From assembly GCA_019279435.1 (NCBI GenBank), contig JAAALK010000288.1, positions 52,333,742 through 52,397,741 on the forward strand: a stretch of DNA of 64,000 nucleotides, read 5' to 3'. This DNA comes from Zizania palustris. Taxonomy: Eukaryota > Streptophyta > Magnoliopsida > Poales > Poaceae. The position numbers and the translations under genes were made by a program. Shown here piece by piece: positions 54,981 through 64,000 of the stretch (positions are counted from its first letter, which is position 1; the number at the start of each line of letters is the position of its first letter). The notes beneath the pieces are model-generated. The model was not told the DNA's origin. It saw only the letters and a program-made list of their open reading frames with translations, and made no database searches.

Positions 54981-54986
54981 TATATA
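54981..54986 (+). promoter_or_regulatory. TATA box of element I antisense gene
   Basis: TATATA in CGCTTATATACCCG, 121 bp before the ATG at 55102; matches the layout in G and J. Confidence 0.6.
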
Positions 54987-55101
54987 CCCGCCATCGCGCG
55001 GCCTGCTCTTCCCCCTCCACCTTGTCGCATCCGATCTCGCCGCTTTAGACAACACCCATCATGCTTCGTGAGCGCTAGCTTTCCCCTTGCTTCCTTGTGA
55101 A

Positions 55102-58100
55102 ATGGTGAGGAGTGCTGCCCCAGCCATGGCGATGGACCCGCGCTTCCTTTAGCGCCAGATAGCGGCGGTGGCGGCAGCGGCGGCGATGGCGACGGCAGCG
55201 GCGTCCGGTCCGTCGGAGACACGCGGCACGCGTGAGCTTCGTCCTGCCTCGGAGCGGTTTCGGGAGCAGACCTTGGAGCTCGGCCCGTCTGCGTGCACGG
55301 ACGCGTCGATCGGGCAGGCGACCAGAGCCCACCTCGGCCTCGAGATGCCAGCGAGGAAGCCGGGCCGAGAGATGGTCCCGCAGCCGCGAGAGGGCGAAGT
55401 CGTCGTCTTCGAGGCTTTCTTCGATGCGGGACTGGGGTTCCCTGCTTCGGAGCTCCTTGCCGGGGTGCTGGATGCCTTCCACCTGGAGCTCCCACAGCTG
55501 TCCCCTAACGCCGTGGCCCGCCTCGCCATCTTCGAGTGGGCCATGCGCGCCGAAGGCTGCGAAGGGAGGGCGGAGGTCTTCGTGCAGATGCACGAAGCTC
55601 TCTGCCAACCGAAGAAGAAGGGAGGCCAGATACTGGCTTATGGGAGCATCAACTTCCAACTCCGGAGGAGGTACGCGGACTCCTTCCCGGCGAAGGCCAT
55701 CAACGAAAGATGGTACTCCAAGTGGGTGAACCGGTGGTTCTACGTCCACTTGGGGCTCAGCTCTGGCCTTGCCGGGGTCCCGCGCCACATTTGGTTCCGA
55801 AGGGAGGCGCACGTCGAGGACAACGCTGGCTCGATTTCTTCGAGGATCCAGCTCCTTCAGATCGTCGCCCGCCGCATGAGCATGCGGGACCTGGCGGAGG
55901 AGTTCGTGGCCTTTGAGATCCCTCCGCTGAAGGAGGAATGGCCGGCATCACTCCGAAGCAGCTAGGACGAGTCGATGTCGGCGGAGCTCTCTCAACAGCT
56001 CGGTAAGCTTTTGCACCTCCTAACTTCGTTTCCTTCTTTCATGCTCGAAGGGGACTCCGATCCTGATCTCCGAACGCAGGATCGCTCGTTGCCTGGACCC
56101 CCGAGGAGGTGGCCCGCATGACGGAGCGGATCCTCGGAGCCCCTACCCTGGCCGACGTGCCGGGCGCCTGGAGCCGGTGGGCTCTTGGGAGCGCTTCAAC
56201 AGAGTGTGGGGGCGCTCAAGCTCTCGCCCCCACCTCTTCCGGAGGATGAGGTCCTCCGGGCCGTCTCGAAGAGGAAAGTGAGCGAGCACGACGGTGGCCT
56301 CTCCCCCCGGCGCCCCTCCAAGAAGAAGAAGAAGGTAGCGAAGGGCCCGAAGCAGCTTTCTCCGGGGCACTCCTCCGCTTCCCACTCCGAGTGGGGGGGT
56401 CTAGTGACGGGGCCCAGTCGGAGTCGGGGGATCCTCCGGCAGTTCCGGATCCGGCCCCGTCGGTCCGACCGAACACTGGGAGGACTGGAGACGCTCCTCC
56501 TCGCCCGGACCCCGCGGAGCCCGTGGCGGGGACCGGGCAGGGGGTGCCCACCACCGAAGCGACACCGCCCCCGAAGACTGCTCCCCCGCGTGGACCAGCT
56601 TCGGAGAGAGTCTTCGCCAGCTCTCGAGGGAGCAGGGAGACGGACAGCTTGGACCACGGGGGGCTGGCCGACCCGCTTGGCGCCGTTGAGGGGAGCGCCG
56701 ACATGGAGGCCAAGCTCACCGCGGCGGCGGCGTGCTCTTCGGTAAACTCGATCGACAACCTTTTTTATCGTCTGAGCCCATCGGGGCCCACCCAGCTTTC
56801 GGGGGACCCCACCGAGGCCTCGAATGAAGGTATAACAACTTGCTTAATCCTTCCTCTGAACGCCGGGACCTTCTCGATTTCAGCCTTCGCTTGCTCGCGT
56901 AGGCACATCAGCTCGGGCCGTCGATCCATCCACCCCGCTTCCTGACGACGTCGTGGATGCGAGGTCCGAAGCCCCTGTCGACACGATGAGGACTTCGGAG
57001 CAATGGGGCGAGACGGAGCACGAAGCCTCCGAAGGGGCATCCCCGGAGGCCGTCGAAGATGCAGGGACTTCGCGTCCAAGGTGGCCCAGTCCATGACTGC
57101 TACCTACGGTTGCGCGAGGCCCCAGTGGTAGATGAGCTAGGGTTATTAGACGGGCTAGACCTTGGTAGGGCCATTGAGACTGCGGCGGGCCAGGTACTCC
57201 CTTGGAGCGTCCTTCAATGAGCCCCTAGCTCTTATTCTGACTAACTTTCTTGCGCGCAGGTGATCGCGTTGGCGCAGGGTTCGCTAATTGCCCTGCTCTC
57301 CGAGCGCCAGCGCCGCGAGGCAGATGCCGCGGGGCTTGCGGCCCGAGTGGATGCCGTGGAGAGACTGGCTCGTGAGCGGACGGCGGAGGTCGAAGCTCTT
57401 CGGCTCCAGGCAGCGAGAGTCAAAGCACTCGAGGCCCAAGTGGCGGAGGTGGACTCCCTCAAGGCCCGCGTCGCGGAGCTGGAGGGGCTCAGGGCTCGAG
57501 CCGCGCGAGCCGACGAGCTGGAGGTGGAAGTCAACGCCCTTCGGGTCCGAGCTGCCGAGGCGGAAGGGCTTCAGTCCGGGCTGCGGAAGCGGAGCGGCTC
57601 GAAGAGGAGGTTTCTGCACTCCGGACTCAAGTCTCAGAGGTGGACAATCTCCGGGAGGCGGCAGCTAACGCCGAAGCTCTCGGGGCCCGAGTGGCCCAGC
57701 TGGAGCGGCTCGAAGTGGACCTAGCCGCCCGGAATGAGGAGGCGACCGAGGCGCTTGCCGAAGCGGGGAAGATGGCGGCCGACACCGCGGCGTCCCTCCG
57801 GAAGGTGCTGGCACGCTACGGCACCGGATGTGGCGCGTTTGACATCGCCTAGGAGTCCCTGGTTCGCCGGGTGAAATTTATCCAATCCGCCGTCCGACAA
57901 ATACATGCCACCGTAGCACAGTACGACGAAGTGTCTGCTCGGGTGGCTGCTTACGGGATTCTTCGACATCTCGAAGCGTCTGGTCTTCCTCTTCCTTCGC
58001 CTTCGAGCTCACCTCCGGTCACTTTCATGGGGGATCACCTCCGGACGCCGAGCCTAGCGCTGAACCGATCTTGGAGGGCACTCAAGGCGGTCTGGCAGAC

Positions 58101-58610
58101 TGAGGGCCCTGAAGCGATTTGGGGTTCGTTCAGGGTGTCCGCGATTGCGACTGTGATGTCGAAGTGCTTGAACTTGATGACACCCTTCGACATCGATGGG
58201 CTATCTTCGAGGCTCTAAGAGCGGACCGACCTGCGCGCTTCGTCCTTCCTCATAGTAGCGATGGGCACGCGGACACCGACGTCCTCCGAGGGGTTCTGAA
58301 CCTTGTCAAGGAAGAAGAGGCAGGGCCCCGCTCTTCATCTTCGTCTCCAGAACCGGTGGACTGGTCTGATACGGAAGCTGGCCTAGACGACGCGCCCTCC
58401 GGGGGAGACGGTCTGCGCAGCGGGGCCCAACTTCAAGAAGACCAGAGGACCTTTCGTGCTTAGAAGAAGAAGGAGGAGCGGAGGAAGAGGAAGGAGAGGT
58501 CCGCGCAAACCGCGTCCGGGCCTCCGGCCGGGGCGCGCTCTGGCCTAGTTGGTCCATCTGACCGGGGGGGCATTCGGTTCCTGCTTGGCTTAGATGAAAA
58601 CTTCTCTTAA
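55102..58610 (+). pseudogene. Antisense multi-exon extra gene of element I
   Basis: Homologue of the genes at 33983-38168 and 61345-63880. Exon 1 (55102-56002) has an Ala-rich start, then EVVVFEAFFDAGLGFP, LPQLSPNAVARLAIFEWA and SMRDLAEEF. Introns are 56003-56079, 56830-56883 and 57194-57259, all GT/AG. Exon 2 carries the SWERFNRVWG motif in a shifted frame, followed by a basic run. The fourth exon is a long coiled coil. The last part is acidic, then Lys-rich, and ends GIRFLLGLDENFS with TAA at 58608. Lesions are TAG at 55150 and 55963 (both at likely former CAG), a frameshift near 56170 and stops in the coiled-coil and last parts (57850, 58461). The fourth intron of G is not seen here. Function unknown. 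Confidence 0.8.
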
Positions 58611-58814
58611 TCCTTCTCTACTGCTTTTGATTCGGGATAAACATTGTACGCTCCCTTTTATTTCTTGTTTTTCTAATATATGTGGTTGAAGCCTTTCTCC
58701 TTGCTCTCTCCCTTCCCCCCTCCGTAGCGGGTAGGCGACTCACCGGCTGGGCGCTAACCAGCTAGGAGGAAGGCGCGGTGAATGTATTTCGCCTCGAGGC
58801 TGCGCCGAGTCAAG
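58611..58814. other. Spacer between antisense gene and repeat array of element I
   Basis: About 200 bp with no gene seen. Confidence 0.5.
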
Positions 58815-59517
58815 GATCAGAATCCGATTGCGAGGGTGCGTCGAGCCGGAGCTCGGAACCCGACTGCGAGGGTGCGTCAAGCCAGAGCTCAGAACCCGAT
58901 TGCGAGGGTGCGTCGAGCCGGAGCGCGGAACCCGAATGTGATGGTGCGTCGAGCCGGAGCTCGGAACCCGAGTGTGAGGGTGCATCGAGCCGGAGCTCGG
59001 AACCCGATTGCGAGGGTGCGTCGAGCCGGAGCTCGGAACCCGAGTGTGAGGGTGCGTTGAGCCGGAGCTCGGAACCCGAGTGTGAGGGTGCATCGAGCCA
59101 GAGCTCGGAACCCAATTGCGAGGGTGCGTCGAGCCGGAGCTCGGAACCCGAGTGTGAGGGTGCGTCGAGCCAGAGCTCGGAACCCGATTGCGAGGGTGCG
59201 TCGAGCCAGAGCGCGGAACCCGATTGCGAGGGTGCGTCGAGCCGGAGCACAGAACCCGAGTGTGAGGGTGCGTCGGGCCGGAGCGCGGAACCCGATTGCG
59301 AGGGTGCGTCGAGCCGGAGCTCGGAACCCGAGTGTGAGGGTGCATCGAGCCGGAGCGCGGAACCTGATTGCGAGGGTGCGTCGAGCCAGAGCTCGGAACC
59401 CGAGTGTGGGGGTGCGTCGAGCCGGAGCTCGGAACCCGAGTGTGAGGGTGCGTCGAGCGGAGCTCGGAACCCGATATGTGAGGGCGCGTCGAGCCGGAGC
59501 TCGGAACCCGATATGTT
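58815..59517. repeat. 36-bp tandem repeat array, about 19 copies
   Basis: Unit of the type GAGGGTGCGTCGAGCCGGAG plus CTCGGAACCCGATTGC. Copies alternate between two main variants (GATTGC and GAGTGT). Because 36 is a multiple of three, long frames stay open on both strands (for example the SSEPECEGA repeat); I treat these as by-products. It sits in the convergent spacer between pol and the antisense gene, as the 60-bp repeats do in element G. Confidence 0.92.
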
Positions 59518-59647
59518 TTGGTGGAGCGAAACTCTTAGAGTTGTTGCACGTTCACCGCGGGCGAAAACATTTGCCCGATGATTTTATTATGCAATTTGGA
59601 TACAAGAGCAGGCGCTGCTCGGGCGCTAGCAAAATACACTTATGAGA
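59518..59647. other. Spacer after the 36-bp array
   Basis: 130 bp of single-copy spacer up to the pol stop; nothing recognisable. Confidence 0.5.
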
Positions 59648-59969
59648 TTACGGAAAGTAACGCTTTAGGTGCTTCGCGTGCCAAGTATGCTTAAGCTCCT
59701 CACCTTCCAAGGTAGCGAGCCGGTAGGAGCCCGGGCGGCCGGACCTTGTTACAATGTATGGTCCTTCCCACTTGTTGCCCAGTTTGGTCGGAGCGGCCAC
59801 TGCGCGAAGGACTAGGTGCCCCGGCTGGAACTCATTGCGCTTGACTTTGGGATCGTACCATGCCTTCGTCGCCTTCTGATATTGGTAGAGGTTGGCAACG
59901 GCTCGGAGCCGCGTCTCTTCGGCCAGGTCGATGGAGACGACGCGTTCTTGATCTGCTTCGGGTGCTATG
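59648..59969 (-). pseudogene. pol: C-terminal end of element I pol
   Basis: The minus strand encodes the last 106 or so residues of Tat-type integrase: LAEETRLRAVANLYQYQ, KAWYDPKVKRNEFQPGHLVL, GNKWEGPYIVTRSGRPGSY and HAKHLKRYFP, closely matching the end of element G pol. It is open to the TAA at 59648 but cut at 59969 by the element J LTR. Confidence 0.9.
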
Positions 59970-60902
59970 TGTTGGAACAATTGCGTTAGTTCCAACAGGT
60001 TTTTCTGTGGTGGAGTTTGATGTGGAGGATGAACCTCGAAGGGTTCTAACAGAGGGATAAAAAGGTTTATACTGGTTCGGGCCTCTCCTAAGAGATAATA
60101 GCCCTACGTCCAGTTGTGGTGGATTTGGCATGGTATGCCCTAGTATGGAGCAATAATTCCAGGGTCTCTCGGCCCCCTCGGGAATATATCCTGTTACAAG
60201 GGCTTGGCCCTGCTTTTATAGATACGCAGGCCTTAAGGAAAAGACCAAAATACCCTCTACAAGCCCCTAGGCTCATAGGGGTAGATAGGGAAAGAGAGCT
60301 AGCTACTGTACGAAAGTACCAGACAACTTTACAGCTTTACAGACGTGTCAGGCTATGCCAGGCTTTGACCAGCTAAACGACACACCAAAGGCGGAGGCTG
60401 GGGGGAAGGCTTCGAGGTGCACCCCGGAGGGGGGCCTCGAAGCATGCTCCGAACAAGGCTCCGGACTAAGCTTCGGACAAGGCTCCGGACAAGGCTCCGG
60501 ACACGGCTCCGAACTGGGGTCTCGGAGCCTTGACCTCGAACTGGCCTCCGAACCGGGGGCCTCCGAACTTGGCTCCGGAGGGCGGCCTCCGAACTGGGCT
60601 CTCGGAGGGCGGCCTCCGGACTGGGCTCCCAGAGGGCGGCCTCCAAACTTGGGCTCCGGAGGGCGGCCTCCGGACCGGGCTCCGGAGGACGGCCTCCGGA
60701 CCGGGCTCCGGAGGGCGGCCTCCGGACCGGGCTCCGGAGGCCGGCCTCCGGAGGGTCTGGAGACTAGCTCCGTCACGAACTTGAGGTTTGGGAACAACTT
60801 CTTGTAGTGGAAACGAGCCTCGACAGCGCTGGGCTCTGGACCGAAGGCTGCCTGAGGCTGACGTCATTTGGCCCCTGTACAGGGAAATATATTCCCCCAA
60901 CA
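59970..60902 (-). repeat. Element J 3' LTR
   Basis: 933 bp; on the minus strand it starts TGTTGGGGGAAT, like the LTRs of G and K, and ends CCAACA. A minus-strand TATAAAA lies at 60213-60220. The internal GC-rich minisatellite at 60555-60760 accounts for part of the greater length. Confidence 0.8.
60555..60760. repeat. GC-rich minisatellite in element J LTR
   Basis: About seven units of 26-30 bp of the type GGCGGCCTCCGGACCGGGCT plus CCGGAG. The GGAGGGCGGCCTCCGG core is shared with the 28-bp repeat at 36240-36575. Confidence 0.8.
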
Positions 60903-61344
60903 GTAGCACCTCACGTGTAGGCCTTTGGGATGAAGGGTTGCACGCGCCCTTAGGACAAATGACCTGAAAAACACAACTTCAGAGAAAACATGCCTTCGGA
61001 GCTTGGACCGAAGGTGACCTCGATACTCGGGGGTAATAAATGCCTGCGTTAGTTGTCAGAACGACCTCGGGGAGCTCGAACGACTCCGCAACGGTCAGAA
61101 AAATTACCGTTACCTTGCTCTGGGCCGCTTCGCCTTCACTGTAGGCCCACCTGGCGGTGGGTTCGGCCCACGACGGTTGGAATTCTTACCGCGCCTATAA
61201 ATAGGGGTTTACCGCGTGCAGCTTCGGCACGCTCTCATTTGCTTCCTTCTCGTTGCCTTGCACCCTTCGCTCTCTTCTTCTTCTTAGCTTTGCTAGCTTC
61301 AGCCCTTCACTGACTTTAGCCCCTCGCGGCGAAGTCCCACCAAC
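60903..61344 (+). promoter_or_regulatory. Purine tract and antisense-gene promoter of element J
   Basis: The minus-strand tract TGAGGTGCTAC adjoins the LTR. On the plus strand TATAAATA at 61196-61203 in GCGCCTATAAATAGGGG lies 142-149 bp before the ATG at 61345. Confidence 0.65.
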
Positions 61345-63880
61345 ATGCCGAAGAAGGCAGTGGCGAAGCCTTTGGCCTTGGGCTCGAGCTCGGGCTCCGC
61401 CCAGGTGCAGGAAGCGGCGGCTGCGGCAACGAAGACTGCGCCTAGGCGGCTGGGGCCGAGGGACCTTCGGACGCCTTCTGACAAATTTGAGCAGACCTTG
61501 GAGATGAGGGCCTCGATCTCTATGGAGGAGTCGGTCCGGAGGGCCTGCGAAGGGAAGATTGCGGCGAAGATCCAGCTTCGGGTCCCGGAGAAGTCAGAGG
61601 CCGAGCCGAGGCCTCGTGCTGACGAGGTGGTGGTGTTCGAGGCCTTCTTCGAAGCCGGCCTCGGGCTGCCTGCTGTGGGGATGCTGAGCGAAGTCCTCAA
61701 GGCTTACAACCTCGAGCTCCCTCAGCTTTCGCCCAACGCAGTGGCGAGGTTAGCCGTCTTCGAGTGGGCCATGAGGGCCGAGGGCTGCGAGGGCCGCGCG
61801 GATGTCTTCGTCGCCCTCCACGACGCCAACTGCCAGCCGAAGCCGAGGGAGGGGACGGACCGCATCAAGAGGGCGCTGGCCTTCGGCAGCGCCAACTTCC
61901 AGCTCCGGAAGGAGTTCCAAGACGCCTTCCCGGCGAGGGCCGTAAACAACAAGTGGTACTCAAAGTGGGATCAGGAGTGGTTCTATGCCTCCGTCGGCGC
62001 GAACTCCCCCCTTCGGAGTACCAACACCTTTATCTCGTACCGACGCGAGGGGGTGGTGAAGACCAGCGAAGATACCCTTAACTCGAGGATCTTGCTGCTC
62101 CGGAGGGTGGCAGCGAAGATGAGCATGAGGGACCTCGCGGAAGAGTTCATCACGCTCCAGCTCAGCCCCCTCGCGCGCTCTTGGCCGGAGGGCCTCTTTT
62201 AGTCTTCGGGCCAAGGGGGACTCAGTGAGTTAGCCCTCGAACGCTTCTGTAAGGCTTCGCAGTCTCTTTACCTTTTATACTTCATAGATTTTCACTTCTG
62301 AATTAAAACCTCTCGTGAAGCCCACCTTGAAATGAGGGCTCCGGAGGAGGCCATCGCGGCGGCGGAGCGGGTCGTTGGGCCCCCGACCCCTGAGGAGCAG
62401 GCACAGCGCCTCGCGCTGGTGGGGTCCTGGGAGCGCTGGAACAGGGTGTGTACCGCGCTCGACCTCGAGGGGCCCCCTGCTCTGCCAGACTTCGCCCACC
62501 TCACTACCTCGTCGGCCGGAGCCAAGAGGAAGAGAGGGGATGAGGACGAGCCGGGAACTTCGGGGCCTCAGACGGGGGTCCTCACGGCCGAAGCTGCCAA
62601 CTCGGGCGAGGTCGCGGCGAAGCCCGCAACTACTCCGACCCCCAAGAAGGCAGCGAAGCCCCTGGCGGCGAAGCCCTCGGTGGCAGAGGCCGACGCGACT
62701 ACTCCCACCGCCAAGAAGGCCGCAGATGCTTCGGCGGCAGCAAATTCGGGCGTGAAGGCTGATGCGCCGGCTTCGCAGCGAAGGAATTGGAGGGCACACA
62801 TAGCCCCACCTTCCTTCGAAGTCATTTCCGACGAAGGTAAACACTTTAACCACGCTTCTCTTCGATATGCAGATCTTGACTTGGCTTTTCTACAGAGGAT
62901 GAAGCCGATGCGAGGCCCACTGTGGCGAAGCCGGCGGGCGAGGCCAGACCGAAGCCCACCGAGGCGAAGCCCGCGGAAACTTCGGGCAGCAGCGGCAGCA
63001 GCAGCGGCAGTGGCAGCGATTCGGACTCTGAGAGCTCTTCGTCCGAAGACGAAGGCAACGAAGGTCGCGGTGGGGGGGACCTCCAGAGCGACGAGGATGT
63101 CTACGTGGTGGGATTGAGCCCCGCCAAGCCGAAGCCCGCGCAGGCGACCGTGGCAATCGTTCACCCCTTCAAGCCGAAGGGAGGCATGACGGAGGCGGCA
63201 ATCGGCGGCTTTCACGAGGCTTGCGCCGTTGCGGAGGCAGGGGACTTGGTGGCACAACTTAGCCACTCGAGCCCCACCGATCTCTTCCTTAGCACGAACG
63301 AAGTCCTCATGCGGGTGAGCGGAGCCCCTTGCAATCTTCGAACCACGTTTTTGTCTTGGGTTGATACTTATGAATTCTTGAATTCCTGCAGGCCTTCGTA
63401 CTGAACGCAGTAGCTTCGACTTCTGCGGACAGGCAGATGGAGCGCCTCGCAGAGGAGAAGGAGGCCCTTCGCCGTGAAGTCTCGGTGGAAGCCGAGAAAT
63501 GAAGGCGGGCCGAGGCTTCGGCTGGCGTGGCAGAGGCGGCGAGGGCTGAAGCTGATAAGGCTAAAGAGGCTTTGGCTTCGGAGATGGGCCGGCTCCGCGC
63601 GGAGCTCGAGGCTTCGAAGGACGCCGAGGCCCGGCAGGCGAAGGAGAATGCGGAGCTCTGCCAACGGGCTCAGGATCTTGAAGGCTTCGTCGTGGGCAGT
63701 CTTGGCGAAGCCACCCAGAGCCTGACCGAGGTCCTTGAGTTAATAGGGACCGAGTGTCGGGCTCCGGAATTTGGCGACCAGGACCCGATTGGGGACCGCA
63801 CCGACTTCTTGAAGATTGTGGCTTCGACGGTGGAGGAAGCGCTGACGGGCTTCGCTCTGATGGCCGGTCGAGTTGCGGCC
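61345..63880 (+). pseudogene. Antisense multi-exon extra gene of element J, cut by element K
   Basis: Exons are 61345-62224, 62321-62836, 62896-63314 and 63392-63880; introns 62225-62320, 62837-62895 and 63315-63391 have GT/AG ends. Exon 1 has an Ala/Lys-rich start and the core EVVVFEAFFEAGLGLP, LPQLSPNAVARLAVFEWA, MRAEGCEGRADVF and SMRDLAEEF. Exon 2 has SWERWNRVC and a Lys/Ala/Pro-rich basic stretch. Exon 3 has a Ser/Gly/acidic run. Exon 4 is a coiled coil rich in Glu and Ala. Stops are at 62200 (TAG, just before the first intron) and 63500 (TGA). The LTR of element K interrupts exon 4 at 63881, so the C-terminal FLLG motif is not in this window. Protein role unknown. Confidence 0.82.
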
Positions 63881-64000
63881 TGTTGGGGGAAAATATCCCA
63901 TCCTCAGGGTTATTGCAGTAACGTACAGCCCAAAGGGAGATAATGAATTCGAAGGTTTCCAGACGCCCATCTTCGAAGATGTCCTGAGTCAAGCTCGAAG
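63881..64000 (+). repeat. Element K: start of an LTR
   Basis: TGTTGGGGGAAAATATCCCA matches the start of the element G LTR for about 50 bp, then more weakly. It is inserted in exon 4 of the element J antisense gene and runs off the window. Confidence 0.8.

Larger units (their letters stand above)
54662..59969 (-). mobile_element. Element I: Tat-type Gypsy remnant, both ends lost
   Basis: On the minus strand: the end of pol, a 36-bp tandem repeat array, then the antisense gene on the plus strand and its promoter. The left end stops about 440 bp before the antisense ATG, which is where the 3' LTR begins in G and J, but no LTR is present. The right end is cut inside pol by the LTR of element J. 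Confidence 0.8.
59970..63880 (-). mobile_element. Element J: Tat-type Gypsy element, 3' part
   Basis: A minus-oriented 3' LTR (60902 to 59970) is preceded by a purine tract, a promoter and an antisense gene on the plus strand. The rest (pol, gag, 5' LTR) would lie to the right, past element K, outside the window. It is inserted in pol of element I. Confidence 0.8.

Noticed and set aside
55102..58610. Antisense gene of element I as an ordinary host gene
   Set aside because: It sits between pol end and LTR position of a Tat element and has two relatives in the same structural place within the window.
58815..59517. Regular repeats as a possible CRISPR array
   Set aside because: Units are contiguous with no unique spacers, and the genome is a plant.
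58778..59581. Long open frame coding a SSEPECEGA repeat protein
   Set aside because: It lies in a 36-bp tandem array; 36 is a multiple of three, so frames are open on both strands. No promoter or non-repeat domain supports a gene.
59970..60902. Element J LTR as the 5' LTR of a plus-strand element
   Set aside because: The purine tract and the TGTTGGGGG start read on the minus strand, and the antisense gene order agrees with minus orientation.

Overview
This is a repeat-only stretch of a plant nuclear genome, most likely from a monocot and probably a grass. The evidence is the elements themselves: Sirevirus-like Copia elements, Tat-lineage Gypsy elements with an extra antisense gene, a Gypsy element with a pre-gag ORF, and GC-rich LTRs. 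I see no cellular host gene, tRNA, rRNA or CRISPR array. The species cannot be named from this sequence.

I use letters for the elements. A (1-8225, minus strand) is a Sirevirus-like Copia element with a 3.3 kb LTR and only a broken gag. B (8226 to about 9720, plus) is the 3' end and LTR of another Copia element. About 9730-10480 holds degenerate coding-like DNA. C (about 10500 to 54661, plus) is an old host element, now split into pieces: LTR fragments, a primer-binding site and a gag remnant. D (11004-22300, plus) is a nearly intact Sirevirus-like Copia element inserted in C with the target duplication CCGAG. E (22588-53007, minus) is an old Gypsy element, also inserted in C. F (26381-41811, plus) is a 3'-truncated relative of D inserted in E. 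G (27268-39113, plus) is a young Tat-type Gypsy element inserted in the LTR of F with the duplication CAAAG. H (43138-52827, minus) is a gag-only Gypsy element inserted in an LTR of E, and one LTR of H carries a MITE. I (54662-59969, minus) and J (59970 to at least 63880, minus) are two more Tat-type elements. K (63881 to the window end, plus) is the start of a further LTR inserted in J. The nesting therefore reads C > E > F > G and C > E > H > MITE.

In the Copia elements, gag supplies the particle protein with zinc knuckles, and pol supplies protease, integrase, reverse transcriptase and RNase H. In the Tat elements, a long gag-pol ORF is followed by tandem repeats and then by a multi-exon gene on the opposite strand. 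This antisense gene occurs three times (G, I, J). Each copy has its own TATA box about 115-150 bp upstream of its ATG. The copies share an N-terminal core. The two complete copies also share matching introns, a coiled-coil region and a C-terminal FLLG motif. It is the most interesting coding feature here.

Most copies are damaged by premature stops. Many of these fit C-to-T change at CG or CAG sites, as expected for silenced, methylated repeats. Element G keeps a 1401-codon pol frame and LTRs about 98% identical, so it is the youngest well-preserved element. All family assignments rest on motifs read by eye; no database search was possible.
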